64,000 nucleotides of DNA from an uncultured Clostridia bacterium (lineage in GTDB: Bacteria; Bacillota; Clostridia; Lachnospirales; CAG-274), in NCBI GenBank assembly GCA_910579745.1, contig CAJTVH010000012.1, forward strand, positions 1 through 64,000, in the 5' to 3' direction. A program made the translations under genes and the position numbers. Below are positions 35,716 through 44,446 of the stretch, in pieces; position 1 is the stretch's first letter, and every line of letters begins with the position of its first letter. A model generated the notes under the pieces. That model had not been told where the DNA came from. It did not search any database and saw only the letters and a list, made by a program, of their open reading frames with translations.

Positions 35716-37008
35716 ATGATGAGATCATTATTCTCGGGCGTTTCTGGTCTGAGGATTCATCAAACAAAAATGGATGTTATAGGTAATAATATTTCAAATG
35801 TTAACACGGTTGGTTTTAAAAGGTCCACTACCGTTTTTATGGATGTTATTAATCAAACTTTAAGCGGGGCCACAGCCGCGAGCGACACTACAGGGAAAGG
35901 CGGTACTAACCCTACGCAAGTCGGTCTCGGTTCTAACGTTTCAGCTATTAACACAGTTATGACGGGGGGCTCAACAGAAAGAACAGATAACCCTAATGAC
36001 GTTATGATTTCAGGAGATTCATTCTTTATCGTGAGCGACGCTACTGGATATTATTTCACAAGGGCCGGCGCTTTTCAAGTAGATGATGACGGAAATCTTA
36101 CGGACTCAAACGGTATGAGTGTATGCGGATGGAACACAAACTCAGACGATGAGATTGTTCAGACAAAGGTAGCTCCTCTTAATCTTTATGAGGGCACAAA
36201 GTCTTACCTTAAGCCAACAATGACAGATTCTATTATTTTCAGCGGAAACTATAACGCCGAAAAAAACCCTGTGGCTGAAACTACAGTTCCTTTTTATGAC
36301 AGTATAGGAAACAGGTATGTTGTTACCGCTACTTCCACATATGACCCAGCTCAACAACAGTGGACAATTAAGCTCGGTACAACGGCTACTGTAAACGGGA
36401 ATGAAAAAAATAAAGTTGAGTTAGAGTTTGGTACGGATACTTTTACTTTAAAGTTTGATAAGGATGGTACTTTGTTGGAAAATGAGGCGGGAAATGAGCT
36501 GACACCAAATACTACAGTTAATTTCGCCGGCGACGCGCCTTACAATTCAACTTTTTCAGAAAACGGTCTTACTCTTGATTTCAGCGGTCTTACTCAATTC
36601 GCTACAGGCTCTAATGTAACGGCGACCAATAAAAATGGTTATGAGGCGGGCTCTCTTAAAGGATTTTCAATTGGCGGAGACGGTATTATCACAGGAAATT
36701 ATACTAATGGACTCTCAAAAACCCTTGGTCAAATAGCTGTCGCTGATTTCGCAAATCCTTCCGGTCTTGAGAAAGTGGGAAGCAATTTATATTCGGCGAC
36801 AACAAACTCAGGTGATTTTGACGGAATAGGTATGGAAGTAGGCGCAAGCGGAGGCTCTCTTATCGGAGGCGCTCTTGAGATGTCTAATGTTGACCTTTCT
36901 TATGAGTTTACGCAAATGATTACCACTCAGAGAGGTTTCCAGGCAAACTCAAGAATTATAACGACTTCAGACGAAATGCTCCAAGAATTGGTTAATCTTA
37001 AACGATAA
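35716..37008 (+). CDS. flgE: Flagellar hook protein FlgE
   Basis: The hook subunit, 430 residues. N-terminal rod/hook motif SLFSGVSGLRIHQTKMDVIG followed by NNISNVNTVGFKRS, central FlgE domains, and the C-terminal motif VDLSYEFTQMITTQRGFQAN. The start is ATG 35716 or 35719 after AAGGAGG. A 330-base gap with an inverted repeat and a new promoter follows, so the early operon part may end here in some transcripts. Confidence 0.96.
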   Translation: MMRSLFSGVSGLRIHQTKMDVIGNNISNVNTVGFKRSTTVFMDVINQTLSGATAASDTTGKGGTNPTQVGLGSNVSAINTVMTGGSTERTDNPNDVMISGDSFFIVSDATGYYFTRAGAFQVDDDGNLTDSNGMSVCGWNTNSDDEIVQTKVAPLNLYEGTKSYLKPTMTDSIIFSGNYNAEKNPVAETTVPFYDSIGNRYVVTATSTYDPAQQQWTIKLGTTATVNGNEKNKVELEFGTDTFTLKFDKDGTLLENEAGNELTPNTTVNFAGDAPYNSTFSENGLTLDFSGLTQFATGSNVTATNKNGYEAGSLKGFSIGGDGIITGNYTNGLSKTLGQIAVADFANPSGLEKVGSNLYSATTNSGDFDGIGMEVGASGGSLIGGALEMSNVDLSYEFTQMITTQRGFQANSRIITTSDEMLQELVNLKR

Positions 37009-37047
37009 TTATTTTTAATGCTTTGATTTAAAAATTTTGAGTAAAAG

Positions 37048-37164
37048 CCTTGAGGATTTGTTTTAAACTTTTATTTCTTTGGATAGCGTCTAAAAAAGCT
37101 CTCGGCTTAATCAGTCGATTAAAGGAAAGCGAAAAGTAAGAGGATTAAGGCTAAATCCTCAAGG
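37048..37164. repeat. 117-bp inverted-repeat unit
   Basis: CCTTGAGGATTT at 37048-37059 is matched by AAATCCTCAAGG at 37153-37164. The right end (GGCTAAATCCTCAAGGT) resembles GGCAAAGCCTCAAGGT of the repeat at 57143-57162, so it may be a third, remodelled member of that family. Confidence 0.5.
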
Positions 37165-37257
37165 TATTAAACATAAAAAACAAGTTGAGATTCTAATTAT
37201 CATATTTATTGAAATAATATCAAGATTTCTGAAATTTTAGTTGATGTTAAATTTTTT

Positions 37258-37287
37258 TTGACAAAGGTATATAAAATTAGTTATAAT
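37258..37287 (+). promoter_or_regulatory. Internal sigma-A-type promoter before flbD-motA-motB
   Basis: TTGACA at 37258-37263 and TATAAT at 37282-37287, 18-base spacer: both hexamers match the consensus exactly. It would give a second entry point into the flagellar operon, about 50 bases before the flbD start. Confidence 0.75.
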
Positions 37288-37338
37288 GTAAAGAGGTAAT
37301 TCGCAGAAAAATATTTTATACTTATGGAGGAGTATTGC

Positions 37339-37521
37339 ATGATTGTTGTTACAAAGCTAAACGATAAAGAGCTGTATATAAACAGCGACTATATTGAATG
37401 TATTGAGGCGACGCCAGACACGACAATAACAATGACTACCGGACGCAAAATTATCGTTAAGGAGTCTATTGATGATATTATAGATAAAATTGTAGATTAT
37501 AAAAGAAAAATATATCGCTAA
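37339..37521 (+). CDS. flbD: FlbD family (SwrD-like) flagellar protein
   Basis: A 60-residue protein: MIVVTKLNDKELYINSDYIE, then TPDTTITMTTGRKIIVKES, the FlbD/SwrD pattern. In Bacillus SwrD supports motor torque. ATG 37339 is preferred; GGAGGAG lies 7-13 bases upstream, and ATG 37324 would overlap that site. motA follows after 24 bases. Confidence 0.9.
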   Translation: MIVVTKLNDKELYINSDYIECIEATPDTTITMTTGRKIIVKESIDDIIDKIVDYKRKIYR

Positions 37522-37545
37522 TCTTATGGAAAGGGGTAACTAAGT

Positions 37546-38358
37546 ATGGAATTAGGCGTTATTATTGGATTTTGCTCCGGCTGGGTATTTATTATTTTAT
37601 CAATACTTTTAAATGCTGATATGGATTTCGGAGCGGTAATGAATTTTGTTGATCCGCCTTCCGTTATGATTACACTAGGCGGTACCGTAGCGGCGACTTT
37701 GGTCGCTCAGCCGCTTCCCAAAGTTATTACCGCGTTTAAAGCTGTTAAAAATATTCTCAAACCAAGTAAATTAGATCCTGTTGACGCTATAGCGAAGATT
37801 GTTGAGCTTGCGGGGCTTGCCAGAAAAGAAGGTATTCTCGCTCTTGAGGACGCTTCAAGCGCTATGGAGGACGAGTTTTTACAAAAGGGTGTTATGCTTG
37901 TTGTAGACGGTACTGACCCGGAGCTTGTGAGAAGTATCTTAGAAACAGAGCTCGCGTACATAGAAGGAAGACATAGGGATGTTCAAGGAGTTTGGGAGTT
38001 TATCGCTTCCATGGGTCCGGCGTGGGGTATGATTGGTACCCTTATCGGTCTTGTTATGATGCTTCAGACAATGAGCGACCCATCAACAATCGGTACGAGT
38101 ATGGCGGTCGCTATTATTACGACATTTTATGGTTCTCTTGTAGCGAACTTTATATCAACGCCTATCGCCACTAAAATGAAATCTTACAGCAGTGACGAGA
38201 TGCTCATGAAGGAGGTTTTAATTGAGGGAATTTTATCAATTCAAGCGGGTGAAAACCCTCGTATTATTGAGGAAAAGCTTAAAGCATTCTTATCGCCTAC
38301 GTTGAGAAAGAGCGTCGGTGAGGAAAAAAATAATGACGCGCAGGCTGGTGATGAATAA
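37546..38358 (+). CDS. motA: Flagellar stator protein MotA
   Basis: A 270-residue membrane protein with four predicted helices (about 3-22, 32-52, 148-170, 183-205). Family motifs: DPPSVMITLGGTVAATL and GPAWGMIGTLIGLVMML, with the cytoplasmic loop carrying charged residues for the FliG contact. The start follows AAGGGG. The stop overlaps motB by one base. Ion type is not evident from MotA. Confidence 0.95.
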   Translation: MELGVIIGFCSGWVFIILSILLNADMDFGAVMNFVDPPSVMITLGGTVAATLVAQPLPKVITAFKAVKNILKPSKLDPVDAIAKIVELAGLARKEGILALEDASSAMEDEFLQKGVMLVVDGTDPELVRSILETELAYIEGRHRDVQGVWEFIASMGPAWGMIGTLIGLVMMLQTMSDPSTIGTSMAVAIITTFYGSLVANFISTPIATKMKSYSSDEMLMKEVLIEGILSIQAGENPRIIEEKLKAFLSPTLRKSVGEEKNNDAQAGDE

Positions 38359-39122
38359 TGGCTAAAAGAAAAGAACCAGAAGTAAAAAAGGGCCTTGACG
38401 AATGGATGGGTACATACGGCGACATGGTTACGCTTTTGCTTTGTTTCTTCGTTTTGCTTTTTTCAATGGCTACTATCGACGCGGCGAAGTTCGCTCAAGT
38501 CGCCGCATCATTTTCTTCAGTGAATAGGATAACGATAATGGAGTCGGCGAGCAGTTCTATTCTTGAGTCTCTGGGAAACGGTATTGTTCAAATGCCGCAG
38601 GCGCAAGGCGAGGCAAGCGAGGATAATGAGGAAAAGGATAAAGCTACCGAGGAACTTGTAAAGATGGCCTCTGATTTCAAAACTTATTTTGCCCAGCAAA
38701 ATTTACAAGATAAAATAGATGTTGAACAGAACGAACAGTATATCACACTTAATTTTAAAGACGGGATTTTATTTGACAGCGGCAAAGCGGAGCTTAAAGC
38801 GGAAGCTTTAGGAGCTTTGGATATTGTTTCAAACGAGCTGGCTAAATATCCTGAAAACAACGTTAAAATAGAAGGGCACGCGGACAATATGCCCATTAAT
38901 ACTCCTAGGTATCCAAACAACTGGTATTTATCGGCGGCGAGAGCCATTTCTGTCGCTATGTATTTCACAGAGACTAAAGGATTTTCTCCAGAGCGAATAT
39001 CAGCGGAGGGTTATGGCGAGTTCAGACCGAGAGTTCCTAACGATACACCTGAAAATCGTTCTATTAACCGAAGAGTTGAAATAAAAATATTAAGCAAATA
39101 TCAACCTAACGAAGATAATTAA
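38358..39122 (+). CDS. motB: Flagellar stator protein MotB
   Basis: A 254-residue protein with one membrane helix (about 22-42) and a C-terminal OmpA-like peptidoglycan-binding domain (EGHADNMPINTPRYPNNWYL, AARA, RISAEGYGEFRP, NRRVEIKI). The ion-binding aspartate is D22 in TYGDMVTLLLCFFVLLFS. A plug-like linker with a Glu/Lys-rich part follows the helix. Starts by one-base overlap with motA. Confidence 0.95.
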   Translation: MAKRKEPEVKKGLDEWMGTYGDMVTLLLCFFVLLFSMATIDAAKFAQVAASFSSVNRITIMESASSSILESLGNGIVQMPQAQGEASEDNEEKDKATEELVKMASDFKTYFAQQNLQDKIDVEQNEQYITLNFKDGILFDSGKAELKAEALGALDIVSNELAKYPENNVKIEGHADNMPINTPRYPNNWYLSAARAISVAMYFTETKGFSPERISAEGYGEFRPRVPNDTPENRSINRRVEIKILSKYQPNEDN

Positions 39123-39154
39123 ATACATTCTTGATTGGAAGGCAGGGATTAAAA

Positions 39155-39634
39155 TTGGAAAAAAATAAAATGATGCTTATTGTTATTATTGTTTTGCTTG
39201 TTTTACTTCTTGGAGCTATAGCTTTCGGCGGTTATTGGATTGTTACCAATTTAGGCGGAGACGAGAGTGAGACCGTGGAGGAAGTCGTTGAGGAAGAAGA
39301 TAAAAGCTTAAATACTCTTATTCCTATAGGTGATTCTATTTATACAAATCTTTTAGTCGGTGAGGACAAAAAAGAACATCTTGTTAAAATCAATTTAAGT
39401 CTTGACGTAAAAGGCGGTGAGGATGAAAGTGAAGCCACCGTTATGGAGATTAATAACAGACTTATTGTTGTAAGAGATATAATGAATAATGTATTGAGAA
39501 AGAAAACTTTTGAGGAATTGAAAAAAAACGATGGACTTGAAAGCCTTAAAGATGAGATTTTGGATAAACTTAGAAAAGAGTTTAATACAAATCTGATTTC
39601 AAGAGTATTAATAGATGAGTTTTTATTACAGTAA
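39155..39634 (+). CDS. fliL: Flagellar basal body-associated protein FliL
   Basis: A 159-residue stator-associated protein with one N-terminal membrane helix (about 6-27) and an extracytoplasmic FliL domain containing LLVGEDKKEHLVKINLSLDV and IMNNVLRKKTFEEL, ending LISRVLIDEFLLQ. The start is TTG 39155, 8 bases after GGCAGG; TTG 39131 would place the ribosome site inside the gene. Two decayed copies of this gene follow it in tandem. Confidence 0.92.
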   Translation: MEKNKMMLIVIIVLLVLLLGAIAFGGYWIVTNLGGDESETVEEVVEEEDKSLNTLIPIGDSIYTNLLVGEDKKEHLVKINLSLDVKGGEDESEATVMEINNRLIVVRDIMNNVLRKKTFEELKKNDGLESLKDEILDKLRKEFNTNLISRVLIDEFLLQ

Positions 39635-39644
39635 TTTTATAAAA

Positions 39645-40085
39645 ATCTTAAGAATGTTTATTTTGGGTACATAGCCACTGATGTTAGTAATTTATAATGT
39701 TACGGATGATTTGAATAATGATATAGTTATCCGTTTAAGGTTATTTTGAAAGAGAATAAAAGTTTGAATACCGTTTTCCGTTGAGGTTCCTATTTAAGAG
39801 AGATTTTTATCCTAAGTTGATAAAAAAGAACATATCGTTAAATTATTGTAAGTCTTTTTGTGGAAAACGGGAATGAAAGTGAAAGTATTATCGCTCCCCT
39901 GGTATTAATACAAGGATTTCTACAGGGATATAACAAATTTTCTTTTAAGAAAAAAGACTTTTGAGAAATTAGATGGAAACACTGGGCTTTAAAATCTAAA
40001 AGATGGTATTTTGTGTAGACTCAGAGAAGAGTTTTGCGCAAGTTTGATTTCGCGTGTTTTAGTAAAGGAGTTTCTATTACAATAA
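39645..40085 (+). pseudogene. Decayed tandem copy of fliL (copy 2)
   Basis: Nucleotide order follows fliL along its length: ATAAAAGTTTGAATAC, then GATAAAAAAGAACAT, GAATGAAAGTGAAAG, AAAAAAGACTTTTGAGAAAT, and the end GTTTTAGTAAAGGAGTTTCT followed by ATTACAATAA. Several in-frame stops and indels break the reading frame (for example after GAACATATCGTTAAATTATTG). The N-terminal part, up to about 39735, is only faintly similar. Non-functional as protein. Confidence 0.85.
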
Positions 40086-40092
40086 TTTTTTG

Positions 40093-40551
40093 AGAGTTTG
40101 AGGCTTAAGTAAATGAGAGATGCTATTATTATGCTTATTACATATTTTACTGTTATCGTTTTCGCTGGTTGTGGAAAGATTGACGATTTGGCTGATAATA
40201 TATAATAAAGTGACATTGCTGGGGAAAGAGACGTTTCCAATACTATTATTTTAGCAGGCGAAGGCGAGTCTATCGCTACAAAAATTTTAGCAGGGGAAGA
40301 CCCAAAAGAGCATAGCGCTGATTTTAGATTGAGTCTTTCTGTTAAATGGTGAGGAGCGAGGAAAAGTTATTAACGGTAAAATCGACTCTATAAGAGATAT
40401 GGCGAAAAGCGCCTTAGAAAATAAAACTTTTAAGGAATTGAGGAAAAATGGGTGTCTTGAAAATCTTAAAAATGAGATTTTAGAGAAATTTAAAGAAGAG
40501 GTTGGCACAAATTTAATTTCAGATGTATTAGTGGAAGAATTTTTACTATAA
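40093..40551 (+). pseudogene. Decayed tandem copy of fliL (copy 3)
   Basis: Better preserved than copy 2. From 40212 one frame reads NTIILAGEGESIATKILAGE then DPKEHSADFRLSLSVKW and a stop; from 40366 another frame reads IRDMAKSALENKTFKELRKN and ends VLVEEFLL at the TAA 40549-40551. These align with FliL residues about 60-159. A start ATG at 40113 opens 30 codons with a hydrophobic, lipoprotein-like start (VIVFAGCGK) ending at 40203. At least one frameshift and two stops make it a pseudogene as a whole. Confidence 0.85.
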
Positions 40552-40586
40552 TAATTTTTTAGAATTTAAGGCAGGTGATAAAATAA

Positions 40587-41573
40587 ATGAGTGATATTTT
40601 ATCTCAAAGCGAAATTGACGCTCTTTTGAGCGCTTTATCAAGCGGTGACGATAATGTTGTTTTAAATAACGATGTTGAGGAGAAGAAGGTTAGGACGTAT
40701 AACTTTGCCAGACCCTCAAAGTTTGGTAAAGAGCAGCTTAGAACCCTTGAGGTGATGTTTGAGAGTTTTTCAAGACTGGCATCGTCATTTTTAACCGGAT
40801 ATTTAAGAACAGCGACCCAAATTGAGGTAGCTAACGCAGAGCAGGTTACTTATAATGAATTTAGTAATTCTTTGCTTAATCCGGTTGTTCTTGGTATAAT
40901 AGATTTAGGAAGCCCTATTTTAAAAGGTTCGGTTATACTTGACGTATCATCTAATATAGGTTACGCCATTATTGACAGAATCCTAGGAGGGTCGGGGGAT
41001 ACTCTGAAAAAGACAAGAGAGTTCACAGAAATAGAAAAAATTCTTTTAAGCAGGATTTTATCTCAGATTGTATCATATCTTGTTGAGCCGTGGGAAAATG
41101 TTTGTCATATTTCTCCAAGTCTTGAAAAGCTTGAGACAAATTCTCAGTTTGCTCAAATTATATCTCCTAACGAAATGATAGCTTTGGTAAGTTTAAGTAT
41201 TAAGCTGGGAGAAGTTGAGGGACTTATAAATTTCTGTATTCCGCATCTTGTTATTGAGCCTATTATGGATAAACTTAATACCAAGCATTGGTTCTCAAGT
41301 CAAGAGGACGAGGATTTAAGCGTATACAGAAGTAAAGTTGAAGTTGGTCTTGAGGAGACCAAAATTCCTGTTTCAGTAGTAGTTGGAAGGACAAATATTA
41401 CAGTTGATGAATTTATTGATTTGCAGGTAGGCGACGTTATTACTTTAGACTCTTTTGTTAATTCTGACTTTAGCGTTATGATAGGAAATTTATTGAAATT
41501 TTACGCAAAACCCGGTATCAGCAGGGGGAAAAATGCTGTGCAGATTACATCTTTAGTAGGAAAGGAGGAGTAG
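40587..41573 (+). CDS. fliM: Flagellar motor switch protein FliM
   Basis: A 328-residue C-ring protein. The N-terminal CheY-P-binding peptide is LSQSEIDALLSAL. The CheC-like middle domain (about 45-240) includes SRLASSFLTGYLRT and DRILGGSGD. The C-terminal SpoA/FliN-like domain (about 250-325) has VVVGRTNITVDEFIDLQVGD. The start follows GGCAGGTGA. The gap before it is filled by the fliL remnants. Confidence 0.96.
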   Translation: MSDILSQSEIDALLSALSSGDDNVVLNNDVEEKKVRTYNFARPSKFGKEQLRTLEVMFESFSRLASSFLTGYLRTATQIEVANAEQVTYNEFSNSLLNPVVLGIIDLGSPILKGSVILDVSSNIGYAIIDRILGGSGDTLKKTREFTEIEKILLSRILSQIVSYLVEPWENVCHISPSLEKLETNSQFAQIISPNEMIALVSLSIKLGEVEGLINFCIPHLVIEPIMDKLNTKHWFSSQEDEDLSVYRSKVEVGLEETKIPVSVVVGRTNITVDEFIDLQVGDVITLDSFVNSDFSVMIGNLLKFYAKPGISRGKNAVQITSLVGKEE

Positions 41574-41577
41574 CTTT

Positions 41578-42780
41578 ATGGGAGATATGCTTTCTCAAGA
41601 AGAAATTAACGCTCTTTTGGGCGCTTCCGATGATAATGGGGAAGATTCCGCAGCTGCTTCAGCAGAATTAGATATTCTTTCAAGTGAAGAGAAAGATATT
41701 TTGGGGGAGATTGGTAACATAAGTATGGGAACGGCGGCGACAACTTTGTTCGCTTTGCTTAATCAAAAAGTTAACATTACGACTCCTAAAGTTTCCGTTT
41801 TTAGCTGGAAAGAGTTAGCCGACAGATATGACAGACCTTGTGTTGGAATTAAAGTCGGTTATAAAGAAGGTCTTGTAGGAGCGAATGTTCTTGTTCTTAA
41901 ACAAGTTGACGTTAAAATTATCGCCGACCTTATGATGGGCGGTTCGGGAGATGTTGACGCGGACAGCGAACTTTCCGAGCTTGATTTGAGCGCTATCGCG
42001 GAGGCTATGAATCAAATGGTTGGTTCTTCAGCCACATCTTTATCAGCTATGCTTAATATGAAAATTGATATAGATACGCCACGCGCTTTTATTCTTGACT
42101 TTAATGATGACTCGTTTTTCGAGCAATTAGGTTTTGAGCAAGACCCTATTGTCGCTACTTGTTTTAGAATGGAAGTCGGGACATTAATCGATAGTGAAAT
42201 AATGCAGATTCTTCCTATTAGTTTCGCTTTGGATATGGTTAACACATTACGAAACGGAACAAGTACCGATTCTACACCTGAAACACCTAAAGAACCCGAA
42301 CCTGTGGAGGCTCCACAGCCAATTCCACAGCAAGCGGCGCCTCAGCCAATGCAGCAGCCTGTATATGAACAGCCAATGCAGCAGCCGATGTATCAGCAGC
42401 CAATGTATCAACAGCCGATGCCTCAACAGATGTATCAGCAGCCAATGCAGCAGCCGATGTATCAGCAGCCTAATGTTAATGTTCAGCCGGCTCAGTTCCA
42501 GAATTTTGATATGTCCGCTGTTATGCAACAAAAAGAAAATATTGGCATAATTATGGATGTTCCTCTCGAAATTACAGTGGAACTCGGAAGAACCCATAAA
42601 CTGATTAAAGAAATTCTTGAGTTTTCACCGGGTACAGTTGTTGAACTTGACAAACTAGCCGGTGAACCTATAGATATATTAGTAAACGGCAAACATATAG
42701 CTAAAGGCGAAGTAGTTGTTATTGATGAGAATTTTGGCGTACGTTTGACAGATATTGTAAGTGTTGAAGAAAGAATCTAA
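41578..42780 (+). CDS. fliY: Flagellar motor switch phosphatase FliY (CheC-like plus FliN)
   Basis: A 400-residue C-ring protein that in Bacillus dephosphorylates CheY-P. It has its own N-terminal CheY-binding-like peptide (LSQEEINALLGA), a CheC-type domain with two phosphatase helices (EIGNISMGTAATTL and AIAEAMNQMVGSSATSLS, both with E-x2-N type pairs), a Pro/Gln/Met/Tyr repeat linker (about 225-305, units like QQPMYQQPM) and a C-terminal FliN domain (DVPLEITVELGRTHKLIKEI). The linker is coded by a near-repeated DNA tract at 42350-42475. Start 4 bases after fliM. Confidence 0.95.
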   Translation: MGDMLSQEEINALLGASDDNGEDSAAASAELDILSSEEKDILGEIGNISMGTAATTLFALLNQKVNITTPKVSVFSWKELADRYDRPCVGIKVGYKEGLVGANVLVLKQVDVKIIADLMMGGSGDVDADSELSELDLSAIAEAMNQMVGSSATSLSAMLNMKIDIDTPRAFILDFNDDSFFEQLGFEQDPIVATCFRMEVGTLIDSEIMQILPISFALDMVNTLRNGTSTDSTPETPKEPEPVEAPQPIPQQAAPQPMQQPVYEQPMQQPMYQQPMYQQPMPQQMYQQPMQQPMYQQPNVNVQPAQFQNFDMSAVMQQKENIGIIMDVPLEITVELGRTHKLIKEILEFSPGTVVELDKLAGEPIDILVNGKHIAKGEVVVIDENFGVRLTDIVSVEERI

Positions 42781-42808
42781 GATATAAAAAACAAGGAGTG
42801 AATAAAAA

Positions 42809-43174
42809 ATGGCAGACAAAAATATTTTATTGGTTGATGACGCTGCGTTTATGAGAATGATGCTTAAGGACATACTTGTTAAGAACGGGTATAATGTGGT
42901 GGGAGAAGCCGAAAACGGCGCAAAAGCGCTTGAGAAGTATAAAGAACTTAAACCAACTCTTGTTATTATGGATATAACAATGCCGGAAATGGATGGTATT
43001 CAGGCTGCCAAAGCTATTAAGTCCGAGGATGGAAACGCGCTTATTATCATGTGTTCAGCTATGGGACAGCAAGCCATGGTTATTGAGTCAATTCAAGCCG
43101 GCGCGAGAGACTTTATTGTAAAACCTTTTCAGCCTGACAGAGTTTTAGAGGCTGTCAAAAAAGTTATAGGATAA
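42809..43174 (+). CDS. cheY: Chemotaxis response regulator CheY
   Basis: A 121-residue single receiver domain. Phosphorylation site D55 in IMDITMPEMDG, acidic pair in LLVDDAAFMR, and K105 in IVKPF. No output domain. The sequence (AFMRMMLKDIL, MCSAMGQQAMV) is that of motor-binding CheY in Firmicutes fla operons. Its kinase CheA is not encoded in the window. The start follows AAGGAGTGA. Confidence 0.95.
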   Translation: MADKNILLVDDAAFMRMMLKDILVKNGYNVVGEAENGAKALEKYKELKPTLVIMDITMPEMDGIQAAKAIKSEDGNALIIMCSAMGQQAMVIESIQAGARDFIVKPFQPDRVLEAVKKVIG

Positions 43175-43179
43175 TTGTT

Positions 43180-43611
43180 ATGTCTTTGGATTACATAATT
43201 TGCTTACAATCTCAAAGCGGTGAAAGAGACTGGTCTTCAACACTTGGGATGATAGGCCAGTTTTTTCTTCTAATTATTGTTTTTGGCGTAATATTATTTC
43301 TCGCCTATTTTTCAACTAAGTGGATTGCATCAGCAAGAATGGGAGCGAGAAATAACAGCGTATTGAAGTTGATTTCAAGTATGCCTGTCGGAAGCGGGAA
43401 TTCTATTCAGCTTATTAAGGTTGGTGAGAAATATTTTTTAATAGGTGTTTCTAAAGAAAATGTTACTTATATCACAGAAGTTGACAATGATGATATTCCG
43501 AGTGACAATATTGAAAAGCCTAAATTTTCTTTTGAAAAATATTTTCGGGAATGCTATAATAAATTCAAGACAAATGATGAAAAAGAAAGCGGCAAAAAAG
43601 ATAAAAAGTAA
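43180..43611 (+). CDS. fliO: Flagellar biosynthesis protein FliO
   Basis: A 143-residue protein with one membrane helix (about 27-47), a cytoplasmic beta-rich part (RNNSVLKLISSMPVGSGNSI, LIKVGEKYFLIGVS) and a lysine-rich tail. Position between cheY and fliP and these motifs identify FliO, which helps assemble the FliP ring. The start is 5 bases after cheY without a strong ribosome site, which suggests translational coupling. Confidence 0.88.
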   Translation: MSLDYIICLQSQSGERDWSSTLGMIGQFFLLIIVFGVILFLAYFSTKWIASARMGARNNSVLKLISSMPVGSGNSIQLIKVGEKYFLIGVSKENVTYITEVDNDDIPSDNIEKPKFSFEKYFRECYNKFKTNDEKESGKKDKK

Positions 43612-43652
43612 TTTTTTGCGGTAAAAAAAAGTAAATTGGAGCGAGAAATTTT

Positions 43653-44432
43653 ATGCACAAAAAAAGTTTATTAAAATTTATTATTAGCAGTATTATTATT
43701 TTTAGTGTTGTTTTAGCCGTTACATCAGTGGTTTTCGCAAGCGATGAGATATTGGGCACTCTTCCTAACATTGATATTAATATAGGCGGGGAAAGCGGTA
43801 CGCAGGCGACTTCCTCAACTTTACAGGTTCTTTTGTTAATCGCGGTTATAACTTTAGCTCCTACACTTATTATTTTACTTACCTCTTTTACAAGAATTAT
43901 TATTACTCTTCATTTTTTACGAGCCGCTTTAGGTACGCAGCAAATGCCTCCCAATCAAGTGTTGGTTGGATTGGCTTTGTTTTTGACAATTTTTATTATG
44001 AGTCCGGCTATTTCAAGGATAAGCGAAGAGGCTTTTGTACCTTATTCTCAAGACCAAATAAGCCAGGAGGAGTTTGTCGATAAATCAATGGAGCCTATAA
44101 GGGATTTTATGTTTAGGCAGGTTGAGAATAAAGACCTTAAACTTTTTGCCGATATTTCAGGGGACGCGTCTTATGAGAATAAAGACGAGATTCCTAATTC
44201 GGTTCTTATTCCAGCTTTTATACTTGGAGAGATAACTAAGGGATTTAAAATAGGATTTGTACTGTATATACCATTTATCGCTATTGATATGGTCGTTGCG
44301 TCTACCCTTATGGCAATGGGTATGATGATGCTTCCGCCCGCGCTTATATCCGCGCCGTTTAAGATACTTTTATTTATTTTAGTTGACGGCTGGAATTTAG
44401 TTATTGGAAACCTTATGAAAACGTTTAGGTAA
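43653..44432 (+). CDS. fliP: Flagellar export gate protein FliP
   Basis: A 259-residue core export-gate protein with a signal-like N-terminal helix (LLKFIISSIIIFSVVLAVTS) and four further membrane helices. Family motifs: APTLIILLTSFTRIIITLHF, LGTQQMPPNQVLVGLALFLT and ILGEITKGFKIGF, AIDMVVASTLMAMGMMMLPP. The start follows GGAGCGAG. Continues the order fliO-P-Q-R-flhB. Confidence 0.96.
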   Translation: MHKKSLLKFIISSIIIFSVVLAVTSVVFASDEILGTLPNIDINIGGESGTQATSSTLQVLLLIAVITLAPTLIILLTSFTRIIITLHFLRAALGTQQMPPNQVLVGLALFLTIFIMSPAISRISEEAFVPYSQDQISQEEFVDKSMEPIRDFMFRQVENKDLKLFADISGDASYENKDEIPNSVLIPAFILGEITKGFKIGFVLYIPFIAIDMVVASTLMAMGMMMLPPALISAPFKILLFILVDGWNLVIGNLMKTFR

Positions 44433-44446
44433 AGGGGTGAGCGTAA

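Larger units (their letters stand above)
37009..37338. other. Gap between flgE and flbD with inverted repeat and promoter
   Basis: No gene. It contains a 12-bp perfect inverted repeat (37048-37059 and 37153-37164) and a strong promoter at 37258-37287. No T-tract terminator is seen, so transcription from flgE probably continues. Confidence 0.6.

Noticed and set aside
39989..40508. Minus-strand open frames in the fliL-fliM gap
   Set aside because: They are the complement of the decayed fliL copies and have no ribosome sites or recognisable protein features.
42350..42475. CRISPR-like short repeats
   Set aside because: They are codon-level repeats within the fliY reading frame without spacers.
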